Positions 36,949 to 47,115 are shown, counted from the first letter of the stretch. The stretch: 64,000 nt of DNA from Clostridium sp. (GCA_018372555.1 JAHAIU010000002.1:1-64000); one strand, 5' to 3'. Program-made: numbers and translations. Notes: generated from the sequence alone by a model not told the origin.

Positions 36949-37686
36949 TTATTTAACTTCATATCTCTCCATATAATTAGCTTCCACGAATTGCTTAGTT
37001 GCAGGAATTATTAATTCTTCTTTTTCCTCTATTTCAACTTTAATTCCTCTTATTAATAAGTTTTGAATAAAACTATTATCTGATAATAAATACGCTTTCA
37101 TTTCTTCTGGATTACCTATTGCATATATATGAAAGGGAGCACCAGTAGTGGAATCATCATCAAATACTATAGAAGCCCAATTACACTTTACTCCTGTTTT
37201 TGGCAATACTCTATGATCATTTATTGATATTGCTTGAGCCCCAGCATGTCTAATCTCATTAATAGTTCTTGAAAAGTCATCTTCATGGAATAATTTCATA
37301 TTTATCTGAAAGCTAGTATCTAGGATCTTATCTATATCTGCATCTTGAATTTTAATAATCAATCCTGGTCCCTTTACATCAGTTATACCACTTAATCCCC
37401 CATAATCAATAAGCTGACCTTTCATATTTTCAATTAATTTTTTCTTTTTTTCAGGATCAGTTCCCTTATACTCATTTATTTTATCTTCGTATTCAATATT
37501 TTGATTTTGAATATCTTCAATTTCTTTATAAAGCTTATTTCTCTCTTCAACTGCCTTTTTATAATCAACAGCATTTAATGAAGCAATATTCTCACTAGTA
37601 TTATTCATATCCATAGTATTAATAATTAAAAAACCAGTAAAAACAGATGCAATTAAAATGAAAAACTTTCCTTTTAATTTTTTCAT
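36949..37686 (-). CDS. DUF881 family membrane-anchored protein
   Basis: A 245-residue protein. One N-terminal membrane helix (about 8-22) precedes a coiled coil (about 42-90) and the DUF881 domain (GPGLIIKI, AGAQAISINDHRVLP, with ISI-NDHR). Family members (YlxW/YlxX neighbours) sit in division operons; their role is not known in detail. It is adjacent to sbp and follows a second DUF881 gene, suggesting a duplicated, membrane-associated pair. Confidence 0.88.
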   Translation of the reverse strand: MKKLKGKFFILIASVFTGFLIINTMDMNNTSENIASLNAVDYKKAVEERNKLYKEIEDIQNQNIEYEDKINEYKGTDPEKKKKLIENMKGQLIDYGGLSGITDVKGPGLIIKIQDADIDKILDTSFQINMKLFHEDDFSRTINEIRHAGAQAISINDHRVLPKTGVKCNWASIVFDDDSTTGAPFHIYAIGNPEEMKAYLLSDNSFIQNLLIRGIKVEIEEKEELIIPATKQFVEANYMERYEVK

Positions 37687-38037
37687 TTATTCACCTCTTT
37701 TATAGTTCTTTAAATTCTCAATTATCAACCTTCTTATTACAGCAAAGTTATCAAATATTCTGCCTCCAAATACTATTATAGCTGCTATATATACAGGAAT
37801 ACCAAGTTTATCTCCTAAATACGCAAGGCCTGCTGCTAATAATGCATTACCAAAGAACCCTGAAATGAATATATCTGCTTTAAAATTCTTAGATAATGAA
37901 GCTCTTACCGCCCCAAAAACTGAATCTAAACAAGCTAGTATTGCAACAGACATATAGGGAGATAATGTAGATGGTATATTTACTTCTAATATTAACCCTA
38001 ATACAATTCCAAGTAGTAGTCCTATAAATGCTATCAT
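37687..38037 (-). CDS. sbp: Small basic membrane protein (Sbp/DUF1290 family)
   Basis: A 116-residue protein with three or four hydrophobic segments and the conserved YMSVAILACLDSVFGAVRASL and GNALLAAGLAYLGDKLGI motifs. It sits directly between two DUF881 genes, as in other Firmicutes division clusters, and stops one base before the following gene starts. Role unknown; a membrane partner of DUF881 proteins is plausible. Confidence 0.9.
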   Translation of the reverse strand: MIAFIGLLLGIVLGLILEVNIPSTLSPYMSVAILACLDSVFGAVRASLSKNFKADIFISGFFGNALLAAGLAYLGDKLGIPVYIAAIIVFGGRIFDNFAVIRRLIIENLKNYKRGE

Positions 38038-38049
38038 TTCCTCTCCCCC

Positions 38050-38766
38050 TTAATTTACTGGAATAACATACTCATTTTTTAAAGTTTGAGTAGTTTTATT
38101 TATTATAACTTCATCAACTAACTCTATTTTATGATCATAGTTCATAAGAGCACCATAATCTAATCCTCCTGGAAAGTTAACTGCAAGATTAAAAGCTTGC
38201 TTATCTCCTATTGCTTTTATTACAACTTTCTCTGTATGATCTATTTGTTTTGTACCAACCCATATCCAGCTTCCAGAGTTTTTAATTCCACTTTGAGGTG
38301 TAACTCTAACATCGTTAACTGATATAGCTTCTGCTTTTTGGAATCTTAAAAAGTTAACTATATGAACTATTTCATCCTCAGTAATAATCCTATTTGTTGT
38401 ATCGTTATTAGATCCAAATATATTAGTTTTTGGTGTTAAAGTTATTATAATTCCTGGCCCTTTTACATCTAGCAATCCTAAATTCATTCTAGCATTGTCT
38501 AGTTGCTTCTTAATTTCAGCTTCAACTTCACCTTCTGCTGCTACAGTTTCTTCTAATTTTTTTAGTTCTTCTGATAGTGAATTATTAGCATTAACTAATT
38601 CTTCTTTTTCCTTTTTTAAAGATTCAACTTCTGCCGCAATATCTAAATTTTGATTCGGTAAATTAACCTTGTTTTTTTCATTTAATAATTTAAACTGATG
38701 TGCAAGCAAAAAGCCTAGTAATGCACATACAACTGCTACAAATATTTGTGATGTAATTTTCTTCAT
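38050..38766 (-). CDS. DUF881 family membrane-anchored protein, first copy
   Basis: A 238-residue protein: N-terminal membrane helix (about 6-20), coiled coil (about 45-85), then a DUF881 domain with VKGPGIIITLTPK, AEAISVNDVRVTPQSGI and INGxxI-like strands. It shares order and motifs with the copy two genes downstream. It lies 14 bases after ftsQ. Confidence 0.88.
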   Translation of the reverse strand: MKKITSQIFVAVVCALLGFLLAHQFKLLNEKNKVNLPNQNLDIAAEVESLKKEKEELVNANNSLSEELKKLEETVAAEGEVEAEIKKQLDNARMNLGLLDVKGPGIIITLTPKTNIFGSNNDTTNRIITEDEIVHIVNFLRFQKAEAISVNDVRVTPQSGIKNSGSWIWVGTKQIDHTEKVVIKAIGDKQAFNLAVNFPGGLDYGALMNYDHKIELVDEVIINKTTQTLKNEYVIPVN

Positions 38767-38780
38767 TCATCTGCCTCCCC

Positions 38781-39533
38781 TCACTCACTAACTTTCATTA
38801 CTGGTGGTACTCCATCCACGCTCATATCTATGTATCCCTTAGCTATTGTTCCTTGGTTAATTAAGTTTAATGCTAAGTTTATTTTATCTAAAAGATTTTC
38901 TCTATCTCCAATTCTTATTTCAACATTACCTATGTAACATATAATGCTATTAGTATTATTTAAATTAATTTCAGAAAAACTCTGCCCCTCAGGCATATTT
39001 TCAATAAGGGTATAAAATTCATCCAAAGCCTTAGGTAGTTCCATATTATCTGATATAGATTCACCTAACTTTTTATTAGATACATCAAGGCCTGAAATTT
39101 TTGTTAATGTTCTATCAGATATATCAACTACTTCTTCTACTATTACCCCTTCATTATTAATTATCTTATAGTTTCCATTATTTTCGATATAATAAGCAAC
39201 TTTATTTTCAGTAATATCTATATTTATCTTATTAATACCACTTTTACTTATTTTAACATCTTTTATATAGGGATTTTCCTTCAATTTATTTATAATATCA
39301 TTGTAATCTAAGGTGAAAATATTTCCCCCTATATTATACTTTAGTTTTTCTTGTAAACTTTCATTACTAATTGTTACTAATCCACTAATTTTTATTTCCT
39401 TTAAATTAAAAAAAGGAGCTTTATATATAAATATAATAATTCCAATTATGAAAACAAATAAACCTAAAATAATTCTTTTTATTAACTTTTTCTTTTTTTT
39501 CTTCTTAACAAATTTATTTACCTTTTTATTCAT
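38781..39533 (-). CDS. ftsQ: Cell division protein FtsQ/DivIB
   Basis: A 250-residue bitopic protein. A very basic cytoplasmic tail (KKVNKFVKKKKKKK) precedes one membrane helix (about 22-40), a POTRA domain (about 43-112: FFNLKEIKISGLVTIS) and the beta domain. With FtsL and FtsB-like partners it controls septal peptidoglycan synthesis. No ftsZ or ftsA follows it. Confidence 0.92.
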   Translation of the reverse strand: MNKKVNKFVKKKKKKKLIKRIILGLFVFIIGIIIFIYKAPFFNLKEIKISGLVTISNESLQEKLKYNIGGNIFTLDYNDIINKLKENPYIKDVKISKSGINKINIDITENKVAYYIENNGNYKIINNEGVIVEEVVDISDRTLTKISGLDVSNKKLGESISDNMELPKALDEFYTLIENMPEGQSFSEINLNNTNSIICYIGNVEIRIGDRENLLDKINLALNLINQGTIAKGYIDMSVDGVPPVMKVSE

Positions 39534-39719
39534 AGCTAACCTACTTTTACATAATTTCTATCTAGTATAATAATATCACTTTTTGGGTATTTTTTCATTA
39601 CTATTTTTACTAAATTTAAATTTTTTATAATAATTTAATAAATTCTCCTATAAATCTATATTAATAAACTTAACTTACCTTAAACTTACATATGTCATCA
39701 CAAACTTTTTTTCAGCAAA

Positions 39720-39758
39720 ATAAAAGAGTGAAATTTTAAAATAACCTCACTCTTTTAT
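39720..39758 (-). terminator. Terminator after ftsW
   Basis: Twelve-base arms ATAAAAGAGTGA / TCACTCTTTTAT with a 15-base loop lie two bases past the ftsW stop. On the minus strand TTTTG follows. It splits the mur genes from ftsQ. Confidence 0.75.
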
Positions 39759-39760
39759 AC

Positions 39761-40879
39761 CTATATTTCTTTTCCTTGTGTCTGCCTCGATATGTTTAAA
39801 AGTATTCCCATAGCAAGCATATTAATAACTAAGGATGTACCTCCATAACTTATAAATGGCATAGGCACCCCTGTTACTGGCATAGATCCAGTAACGACTG
39901 CTATATTAATAATTGCTTGAACTGCTATTATTGAAGTTATTCCAATTGCTAAAAGAGTTCCGTAAGTATCTTTAGCCTTTAATGCAACTTTTATCCCTCT
40001 CCAAATAAAGAATACAAATATACTAACTATAAGTAAACATCCTATTAATCCAAGCTCCTCACCTATAATTGAGAAAATGAAATCATTATGGGGTTCTGGC
40101 ATATATAAAGTCTTTTGTCTAGATTGACCTAGCCCAAGTCCCGTTACACCACCTGCCCCCAAGGCATAAAAAGATTGAATTAATTGGTATCCATCTCCCG
40201 CTGGATCTTGCCATGGATTTAAAAAATTTAACATCCTTGCTCTTCTATAATCTTCACCAAATATAAAGAACATTACTGCTACTAACAGTACAGGTGCAAC
40301 TTTCCCAAAAAGATCTTGTATTCTTCCACCTGCAACAAATAACATAATAAAAGTAACTATCATTATAATAGCTGCTATACTTAAGTTTTTTTCTGCTAAT
40401 ATCATAGCTGCAAAAAATCCTGAAACCCCTAAGTATGGAACAATTCCAGTCCAAAACTTTTTAACCCCATCTCCTTTAATATCTAAACTCATTGCTAAAA
40501 ACATTACAACAACATATTTAGTTAATTCAGATGGTTGAAAAGATAATGGTCCAAGTTGAATCCATCTTTTAGCACCGTTAACTGCTGGAAAAAAGAATAC
40601 TGCAATTAATAACGGTATAGTTACAATAAGTAAATAAGGTGTAATTTTTCTTAGTTTATGATAATCAATTCTTGAAATTAAACCCATTCCTATTATTCCA
40701 GTAATAGCCCAAATTAATTGCTTTTTTAAATATACCATGCTATCACCTTCTTTAAACATAGCATAGTAAGAACTAGCTGAGTAAATCATTATTACTCCAA
40801 TAGCTAGTAAAAATATAACAGCATAAAAAATACCATAGTCAAATTCATTAACCCTACCCTTTGGCTTTGCTGTTCTCAT
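39761..40879 (-). CDS. ftsW: SEDS-family peptidoglycan polymerase FtsW/SpoVE
   Basis: A 372-residue membrane protein with about ten helices. SEDS signatures include GAKRWIQLGPLSFQPSELTKY, the large periplasmic loop (NPWQDPAGDGYQ) and PEPHNDFIFSIIGEELG. With a class B PBP it polymerises lipid II at the septum; in spore formers the equivalent SpoVE makes cortex. The start is the ATG at 40879 after GGAGGAG. It follows mraY. Confidence 0.93.
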   Translation of the reverse strand: MRTAKPKGRVNEFDYGIFYAVIFLLAIGVIMIYSASSYYAMFKEGDSMVYLKKQLIWAITGIIGMGLISRIDYHKLRKITPYLLIVTIPLLIAVFFFPAVNGAKRWIQLGPLSFQPSELTKYVVVMFLAMSLDIKGDGVKKFWTGIVPYLGVSGFFAAMILAEKNLSIAAIIMIVTFIMLFVAGGRIQDLFGKVAPVLLVAVMFFIFGEDYRRARMLNFLNPWQDPAGDGYQLIQSFYALGAGGVTGLGLGQSRQKTLYMPEPHNDFIFSIIGEELGLIGCLLIVSIFVFFIWRGIKVALKAKDTYGTLLAIGITSIIAVQAIINIAVVTGSMPVTGVPMPFISYGGTSLVINMLAMGILLNISRQTQGKEI

Positions 40880-40900
40880 AAAAACTCCTCCAATCAACGA

Positions 40901-41875
40901 TTAAAGGGCTATAAATCCTATAACGCATAATAAAACAGTAATTATAGAAAATACAGTTACTATTTTAGTTTCGCTCCATCCTTCTTGCTCAAAATGATGA
41001 TGAATTGGTGCCATCTTAAATAATCTCTTACCTCTTAACTTATAAGATGAAACTTGTAATATAACAGATATAGTTTCAAATACATAAATTCCACCAACTA
41101 TAACTAAAATAAGTGGTAATTCTAATATTAATGCAATAGTAGCTATTGCTCCACCTATTGCTAGTGATCCAGTATCGCCCATAAATACTTTAGCTGGATA
41201 TGCATTGAATTTAAGAAATCCAAGAAGTCCTCCGGCTAAAATAAAGGAAAATACTGATAAGGACTCATGTCCCATTGTAAATGAAACTACTCCAAAGAAA
41301 GTTAATACTAAAATACTAACAGTAGATGCTAATCCATCTAATCCATCTGTTAAGTTTACTGCATTAGTCGTACCAGCATAATAAACTATAACAAAAGGTA
41401 TATAAAGTATTCCAAGTGGAATTTTAGTTCCTATAAAAGGTATCATTAAACCTGTGCCTAAATTTACACTTCCATAAACTGCAATTGCAGTAGAAAAAAT
41501 AATTAATAATAGCATCTTTTGCCAAGCCTTTAAACCTTCATTCTGTTTTTTGACAATTTTTAAGAAATCATCTAAAAATCCAATAAATCCAAAAGCAAGT
41601 AATGAATAAAGCGCAATCATCGCTTCATCTGTTGGATTATATCTCATTACCACCATTACTATAAGTGTTGAAATAATAAATATCAACCCACCAATAGTAG
41701 GCGTTCCAGCCTTTTTAAGATGGCTTTGAGGCCCTTCTTTTCTTATATTTTGCCCAAATTTAAGTCTTTGTAGCATTGGAATTATAATTGGTCCTAATAC
41801 AATTGAAATTATAAAGGATACAACAAGTCCAATTGCTATTTTTGATGTTATTATATCTACTAATTTATCCCCCAT
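40901..41875 (-). CDS. mraY: Phospho-N-acetylmuramoyl-pentapeptide-transferase MraY
   Basis: Makes lipid I from UDP-MurNAc-pentapeptide and undecaprenyl phosphate. Ten or so membrane helices. Catalytic Asp residues are in [15 protein letters not shown] and [10 protein letters not shown]; the HHHFE motif lies near the C-terminus. The length is 324. The ATG at 41875 has its best ribosome site (AAGGAGGTG) 23 bases away, with a hairpin in the spacer (see findings). Neighbour order murE-murF-mraY-ftsW is standard; murD and murG are not next to it. Confidence 0.97.
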   Translation of the reverse strand: MGDKLVDIITSKIAIGLVVSFIISIVLGPIIIPMLQRLKFGQNIRKEGPQSHLKKAGTPTIGGLIFIISTLIVMVVMRYNPTDEAMIALYSLLAFGFIGFLDDFLKIVKKQNEGLKAWQKMLLLIIFSTAIAVYGSVNLGTGLMIPFIGTKIPLGILYIPFVIVYYAGTTNAVNLTDGLDGLASTVSILVLTFFGVVSFTMGHESLSVFSFILAGGLLGFLKFNAYPAKVFMGDTGSLAIGGAIATIALILELPLILVIVGGIYVFETISVILQVSSYKLRGKRLFKMAPIHHHFEQEGWSETKIVTVFSIITVLLCVIGFIAL

Positions 41876-41879
41876 TGTT

Positions 41880-41896
41880 ACTGCCGTATTGGCAGT
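41880..41896 (-). promoter_or_regulatory. Hairpin within the Shine-Dalgarno-to-start spacer of mraY
   Basis: The inverted repeat ACTGCC-AATAC-GGCAGT lies between AAGGAGGTG (41899-41907) and the mraY ATG (41873-41875). Folding it removes 17 of 23 spacer bases, giving an effective spacing of about six. Confidence 0.65.
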
Positions 41897-41908
41897 TCAC
41901 CTCCTTTG

Positions 41909-43270
41909 TTATACATCTGCCTCTTCTAATGAATTTACTATTTCTTCAAACTTCATTCCTCTTGAAGCTTTAACTAAAATTACATCATTTTCTTTAATTA
42001 TAGTTTTTAAATCATCTATGAAATCTTTTTTATCTTCAAATGTAAGTATGCTATCTAAAGAATATCCTTTTCTAAAACATTCTTTATAGCTTCCTATAGC
42101 TATTAATAAATCAACCTTATCTTTAGCATAACTTCCTACCTCAGTATGTGCATTTACAGCTTCATCGCCAAGTTCATTCATAGTTCCAAGTATAGCTATC
42201 TTTCTTCCTTTTTTATAAGCGCTGAGTACATCCATAGAAGATTTCATTGAATCAGGACTTGCATTATAACAATCATTTATTATTGTTATCTTATCTCTTT
42301 TTATAACTTCTAGTCTCATAGAAGTAGCTTCTAAATTTTTAATCCCGAGCTTCATTTCTTCAAATGATAATTTAAACTTTTTAGCTACAGCTATTGCAAG
42401 CATAGAATTCAAAATATTATGTTTTCCTGCCATAGGTATGTTAAATATTATCTCTTGATTATTATCTTGTATAGAAAAGGTAGTATTATCTTCCATTAGT
42501 ATAATATTAAAAGCATAAACATCATATTCATGATTATAGCCAATTCTTAAAATTTCAAAACATTTATCTTTTATTTTTAATAAATTTTTATCTTCACCAT
42601 TAATTATTAAACAATTGCTTTCATCAAAGTAATTAAATATTTCAGATTTAGCCTTTAAAATATTCTCTTGAGTTTTTAAGTTTTCTATATGAGATAATCC
42701 TATATTAGTAATTACAGCAATATCTGGTCTTGCACATTTAGCAAGTACATCTATTTCACCTAAGTCACTCATTCCCATTTCTAATACAGCAACATCATAA
42801 GTGCTATCTAATTCTAATATCATAAGTGGTAAACCTATTTGATTATTAAAATTCCCCTTAGTCTTAAAAACCTTATATTTTTCACTTAAAAAGGCTGCAA
42901 TTAAATCCTTAGTAGAAGTCTTACCGCAAGAACCAGTTACTCCAACAACTTTTAATCCTAGCTTCTTTCTATAAAAGCTAGCTAAATCTAATAATGCTTT
43001 TTCTGTATTATCAACTAAAATTACAGTTTGAGCTTCCTCTTCTTTATCAATATCAAATAATATTTCACTTACTATTGCAATAGATGCACCCTTTTTAAAG
43101 GCATCTATTACAAACTTATTACCATCAAATCTTTCTCCCTTAATAGCAATATAAATATTATCTTTTTGAATTTTTCTAGTATCTATACAAACATTGTTAA
43201 AATTTTCTCGCCCTCTAACAACAACCTTACCATTAATTGCTTCAACTATTTCTTTAAAAGATAATTCCAC
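41909..43270 (-). CDS. murF: UDP-N-acetylmuramoyl-tripeptide-D-alanyl-D-alanine ligase MurF
   Basis: Adds D-Ala-D-Ala to complete the stem pentapeptide. The three-domain Mur ligase fold shows the ATP loop GVTGSCGKTSTKD (about 110), the MEMGMSDLGEI segment and the C-terminal NDCYNASPDSM motif. I chose the GTG at 43270, six bases after GAGGTG; an upstream GTG is part of that site. The length is 453. It starts 15 bases after murE. Confidence 0.95.
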   Translation of the reverse strand: MELSFKEIVEAINGKVVVRGRENFNNVCIDTRKIQKDNIYIAIKGERFDGNKFVIDAFKKGASIAIVSEILFDIDKEEEAQTVILVDNTEKALLDLASFYRKKLGLKVVGVTGSCGKTSTKDLIAAFLSEKYKVFKTKGNFNNQIGLPLMILELDSTYDVAVLEMGMSDLGEIDVLAKCARPDIAVITNIGLSHIENLKTQENILKAKSEIFNYFDESNCLIINGEDKNLLKIKDKCFEILRIGYNHEYDVYAFNIILMEDNTTFSIQDNNQEIIFNIPMAGKHNILNSMLAIAVAKKFKLSFEEMKLGIKNLEATSMRLEVIKRDKITIINDCYNASPDSMKSSMDVLSAYKKGRKIAILGTMNELGDEAVNAHTEVGSYAKDKVDLLIAIGSYKECFRKGYSLDSILTFEDKKDFIDDLKTIIKENDVILVKASRGMKFEEIVNSLEEADV

Positions 43271-43284
43271 TTTATACACCTCTA

Positions 43285-44736
43285 TTATTTTCTTTTATCT
43301 GCTAAAATTTCATCAACAACTTCTCTTTCATCAAAGTGTATTACACCTTCATTAGTTATTTGATAGTTTTCATGTCCTTTACCAGCTAAAACAACTACGT
43401 CTCCTTCTTCAGCCATATTTAGTGCAAGCCTTATAGCTTCTGTTCTATTTTCAATAGCTAAATAATTTGACTTTGTTATTCCTGCAATTATTTCTTTGAT
43501 TATATACATAGGATCTTCATCTCTTGGATTATCAGAAGTTATTACTGCTAAGTCTGCAATTTCTGTTCCAATGCGTCCAAGTTCAGCTCTCTTTACTTTA
43601 TCTCTATCTCCGCCACAACCATAAACTGCTATTAATCTATTCTTAGTATAGCCTTTTAAAGTTTCTAGTATATTCTTAAGTCCATCTGGTGTATGTGCAA
43701 AATCAATTATAATATCATAATTAATATCATACTTATATCCAACTCTCTCACATCTTCCTGGTACCACAACATCTAATAATCCCTTTTTAACAGCATTTAC
43801 GCTAATACCTAATATGTTAACAGCTGCAATTACTCCTAGTGCATTATAAATATTGTATTCTCCAGGTAAAACTGAGTTATAACTTTCACCATTTATATCA
43901 AAATGTATATCACCTTCTTTTAAAGCTATATTCCTTGCTTTAAAATCACTTTCTTCTCTAATAGAATAAGTTCTTACCATTTTATTTTCTAACTTTTCTA
44001 CATCTTTTAATACTCTATAACCATAATCATCATCTACATTTATAACACTAGCCTTACTTCTTTCAAAAAGCTTAAACTTAGCATTATAGTAATTTTCAAA
44101 GGACTTATGGAAATCTAGATGATCCCTAGTTAAGTTAGTAAATATACCTACTTCAAACTCACAACCATACACTCTATCAAGTTGTAGTGAATGTGATGAT
44201 ACTTCCATTACACAATATTCACAACCTTCATCTGCCATATCTTTAAATAACTTTTGAAGTTCTAAAGATTCTGGTGTAGTTCTTTCAGATTTAATCTTTT
44301 TATCTCCAATGTAGTTTGCTATTGTTCCTACAAGCCCAACTTTCTTTCCTTCTTTTTCAAGTATTGATTTTAATAAGTAAACAGTAGTTGTCTTACCATT
44401 TGTGCCCGTAACTCCTATTAGCTTTAACTTTTTAGTTGGATGATCATAATAGTTAGCTGACATTGTAGCTAACGCCTTTCTGCCTTCCTTAACTAATAAT
44501 ACAGTTACATCTTTATCTTCTACAGTTATTTCTTTTTCACATAAAATAACCTTAGCTCCATTTTTTATAGCACTATTTGCATAATTATGTCCATCTACTT
44601 CAAAGCCTGTAAGACAAACAAATATATCTCCTTCTTTGATTTTCCTACTATCATATTGAATATGATTTATTTCCCTATCAATACTTCCATTTTTAAGTTC
44701 ATAATTTACCCCTTGTAATAAATCTACTAACTTCAT
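43285..44736 (-). CDS. murE: UDP-N-acetylmuramoyl-tripeptide synthetase MurE (meso-DAP type)
   Basis: Adds the third residue of the stem peptide. The ATP loop is GVTGTNGKTTT (about 110). The C-terminal DNPRDEDP motif (about 405) is the meso-diaminopimelate-selecting form, agreeing with dapF in the window. The length is 483. The ATG follows GGAGATG. A terminator-like hairpin separates it from the PBP gene upstream. Confidence 0.96.
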   Translation of the reverse strand: MKLVDLLQGVNYELKNGSIDREINHIQYDSRKIKEGDIFVCLTGFEVDGHNYANSAIKNGAKVILCEKEITVEDKDVTVLLVKEGRKALATMSANYYDHPTKKLKLIGVTGTNGKTTTVYLLKSILEKEGKKVGLVGTIANYIGDKKIKSERTTPESLELQKLFKDMADEGCEYCVMEVSSHSLQLDRVYGCEFEVGIFTNLTRDHLDFHKSFENYYNAKFKLFERSKASVINVDDDYGYRVLKDVEKLENKMVRTYSIREESDFKARNIALKEGDIHFDINGESYNSVLPGEYNIYNALGVIAAVNILGISVNAVKKGLLDVVVPGRCERVGYKYDINYDIIIDFAHTPDGLKNILETLKGYTKNRLIAVYGCGGDRDKVKRAELGRIGTEIADLAVITSDNPRDEDPMYIIKEIIAGITKSNYLAIENRTEAIRLALNMAEEGDVVVLAGKGHENYQITNEGVIHFDEREVVDEILADKRK

Positions 44737-44788
44737 TTAATCATCTCCTTAATTATTTAAATGAACTCCCTGTCTTTTGAATATAAAT

Positions 44789-44815
44789 TTAGCATGTGAG
44801 TGTCCCACATGCTAA
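44789..44815 (-). terminator. Terminator/hairpin after the PASTA-PBP gene
   Basis: Arms TTAGCATGTG / CACATGCTAA with a seven-base loop; the minus-strand tail is AATTTATATTC. With a weak T run it may act as a partial terminator ahead of murE. Confidence 0.6.
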
Positions 44816-44834
44816 TGTTAAGGGATATTCTATC

Positions 44835-47030
44835 TTAATCTCCATATTCCTCATGTAATACTAATTTTACATTTGTCCCCTTTGTTATGACTTCCCCTTT
44901 AGGTACACTTTGCTTTACTACAGCACCTTCACCTTCATAAGTATAAGTTATTCCTAAACTATCTAAAAGCTTTAGAGCAGATTCTAAAGAATAACCTCTT
45001 AAATCAGGCATAACAACATTTTTATTATAAGACTCTAAGTCTCCAATGTCTATATTAATCTTAGAATTTTCTTTAACTGTATATCCTGGATATGGTTTTA
45101 CATCTGTTATTATAGACCCATTTCCAGTAATATTATACTCTAAATTATATTCTTTTAATATTTTCTTACCTTCATTTACATCTAATCCTCTTATTTCAGG
45201 TATAACCACTTCTTTTACTATACTATCTATATCATCCTTAGGCATATCTTCGCTCATATAGTTAAATATATCAGTAAATAATATATTTGCTAATGGCGCA
45301 ACTATTTGTCCTGCATAGTATGTTCCTGTTCCTGGTTCATCAATTGATATAAAGACAGTAACTTGAGGATTATCTACTGGTGCAAATCCTGCTAATGATG
45401 AAATATACTTACCAGACTCATAGCCTCCCCCTCTTGGATTAACCTTTTGAGCTGTACCAGTTTTTGCTCCAACATGATACCCTTCTATATATGCTTTACT
45501 TGATCCTCCATAAGAAACTGTTCTTTCTAAGTAATCTCTAAGGATTGCAGTTTTTTCTTCACTTAAGACATCTGTTACCTTTGGTTCAAAAGATTCTAGT
45601 GCTACTGAATTCCCTTCTGAATCTTTCGCTGTAATTTCTTTCATAATATGGGGCTGAATTAATTTTCCACCATTAATAATACTATTATAAGCTGTCATAT
45701 ATTGAACAGCATTTACGGTATTAGTTTGACCAAAAGAAATTGTTGCAAGGTCAGCTTCATTTATATCTTCAGTTTTCTTTATTATTCCTTTTGCTTCACC
45801 AGGTAAATCTACCCCACTTACTTGTCCAAATCCTAATTTTTTAATATATTCATTTAACTTTTCTTTTCCTATCTTCTTTCCTATTTCCATAAATCCAACG
45901 TTACATGAATTTTGAAGTATTTCAGGTAATGTTAAAGTTCCATGACCTGAAGTCTTCCAACACTTAATTGTATGTGGTCCTACCTTTAAGCTACCACCAC
46001 AATTAAAAGTATCTGATTCATTAACCAAGTTTTCTTCTAAATTTCCAACCATAGTAACAACCTTAAATATTGACCCTGGCTCAAATGTATCATTAACTAA
46101 GTGATTTCTCCACATTTTTTGAACCTTTTCCGCTAAATTAGCGCCTTCATAATCTTCTGCTCCTTGATAAGGAAAGTTAGGATCAAAATCTGGTTTATTA
46201 ACCATTGCTAATATTTCACCATTATTAGGATTCATAATAATTATAGAAACTTGTTTAGCTAAATTATCCCTATATCCTTGTTCAGCTACCTTTTCTGCAA
46301 AAGCTTGTAAATTTGCATCTATAGTTAATACTACATCATTACCATCAATAGGAGGCGTAAACTTAGAAATTGTATATGGAAGTTCGTCATTATACTTACT
46401 TAGTTCAGATATTCTAAGTCCTGGTGTTCCTGATAAAAATTTATTATATTCAAGTTCAACACCAGTTAGTCCTTGACCATCTATGTTTGTACTCCCCAAT
46501 ACATGAGCTAAAAAGTTCCCATTTGGATAATATCTTTTTGTATCTGGAGATACTATTACTCCAGGTATGTTTAAATTCTTAACCTTATCAGCAGGCTCCT
46601 TTTCTATTCTTCGTACTAATGTAGCTGCACCAGCATCAGCTCCACTTGGAAGCTTAGTATTAAGTTTATCTAATACTTTCTTTTCATCCATTTCTAATGC
46701 TTCTGATACTAATTTGGCTATTTCTTCATTAGTAGTGTTTTCTTTTCTTAAGTGCCCCCTTATAGAATTTAAATCGAAATCTATTCTATAAACATTAGCA
46801 GAAACTGCAAGCTCTACACCATTTCTATCTAATATTCTTCCCCTTCTTGCGTCTATCTTAACTTCACTTGTCCATTGTTCTTCAGCCTTAGCTGAATACT
46901 CTTCCCTTTTAACTATCATTATGTAAGACAGCCTAAGCATTAAAAGAGCAAATATACATAATAATGCGGTAAGCGCTAATGACATTCTTTTTTTCATTAG
47001 CGCTTTATCCCTATAACTTTTCTTATTCAC
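44835..47030 (-). CDS. spoVD: Class B penicillin-binding protein (SpoVD/FtsI type) with two PASTA domains
   Basis: Transpeptidase partner of FtsW/SpoVE. An N-terminal membrane helix (about 13-32) precedes a PBP dimerisation domain (about 50-200) and the transpeptidase with PGSIFKVVT (SxxK), SCNVGF (SxN) and KTGTAQ (KTG). Two PASTA domains follow (about 600-660 and 665-731: VVIPEIRGLDVNEG and VVMPDLRGYSLESA). The length is 731. It starts at GTG after GGAGG. One PBP gene fills the usual ftsI and spoVD slot, so whether it serves division, cortex or both cannot be told from sequence. Confidence 0.92.
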   Translation of the reverse strand: MNKKSYRDKALMKKRMSLALTALLCIFALLMLRLSYIMIVKREEYSAKAEEQWTSEVKIDARRGRILDRNGVELAVSANVYRIDFDLNSIRGHLRKENTTNEEIAKLVSEALEMDEKKVLDKLNTKLPSGADAGAATLVRRIEKEPADKVKNLNIPGVIVSPDTKRYYPNGNFLAHVLGSTNIDGQGLTGVELEYNKFLSGTPGLRISELSKYNDELPYTISKFTPPIDGNDVVLTIDANLQAFAEKVAEQGYRDNLAKQVSIIIMNPNNGEILAMVNKPDFDPNFPYQGAEDYEGANLAEKVQKMWRNHLVNDTFEPGSIFKVVTMVGNLEENLVNESDTFNCGGSLKVGPHTIKCWKTSGHGTLTLPEILQNSCNVGFMEIGKKIGKEKLNEYIKKLGFGQVSGVDLPGEAKGIIKKTEDINEADLATISFGQTNTVNAVQYMTAYNSIINGGKLIQPHIMKEITAKDSEGNSVALESFEPKVTDVLSEEKTAILRDYLERTVSYGGSSKAYIEGYHVGAKTGTAQKVNPRGGGYESGKYISSLAGFAPVDNPQVTVFISIDEPGTGTYYAGQIVAPLANILFTDIFNYMSEDMPKDDIDSIVKEVVIPEIRGLDVNEGKKILKEYNLEYNITGNGSIITDVKPYPGYTVKENSKINIDIGDLESYNKNVVMPDLRGYSLESALKLLDSLGITYTYEGEGAVVKQSVPKGEVITKGTNVKLVLHEEYGD

Positions 47031-47115
47031 ATCAATGCCTCCATGTAATTAATTACTAACATGTAAAGTATAATTATACTTTTTATCCGGCAAGTGTATT
47101 ATTTTTTTTAATATG

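Noticed and set aside
43100..43270. Defective MurF because its ATP loop reads GSCGKTSTKD
   Set aside because: The key Gly, Lys and Thr/Ser are kept and all other Mur ligase motifs are intact; a variable residue before GKT is tolerated.
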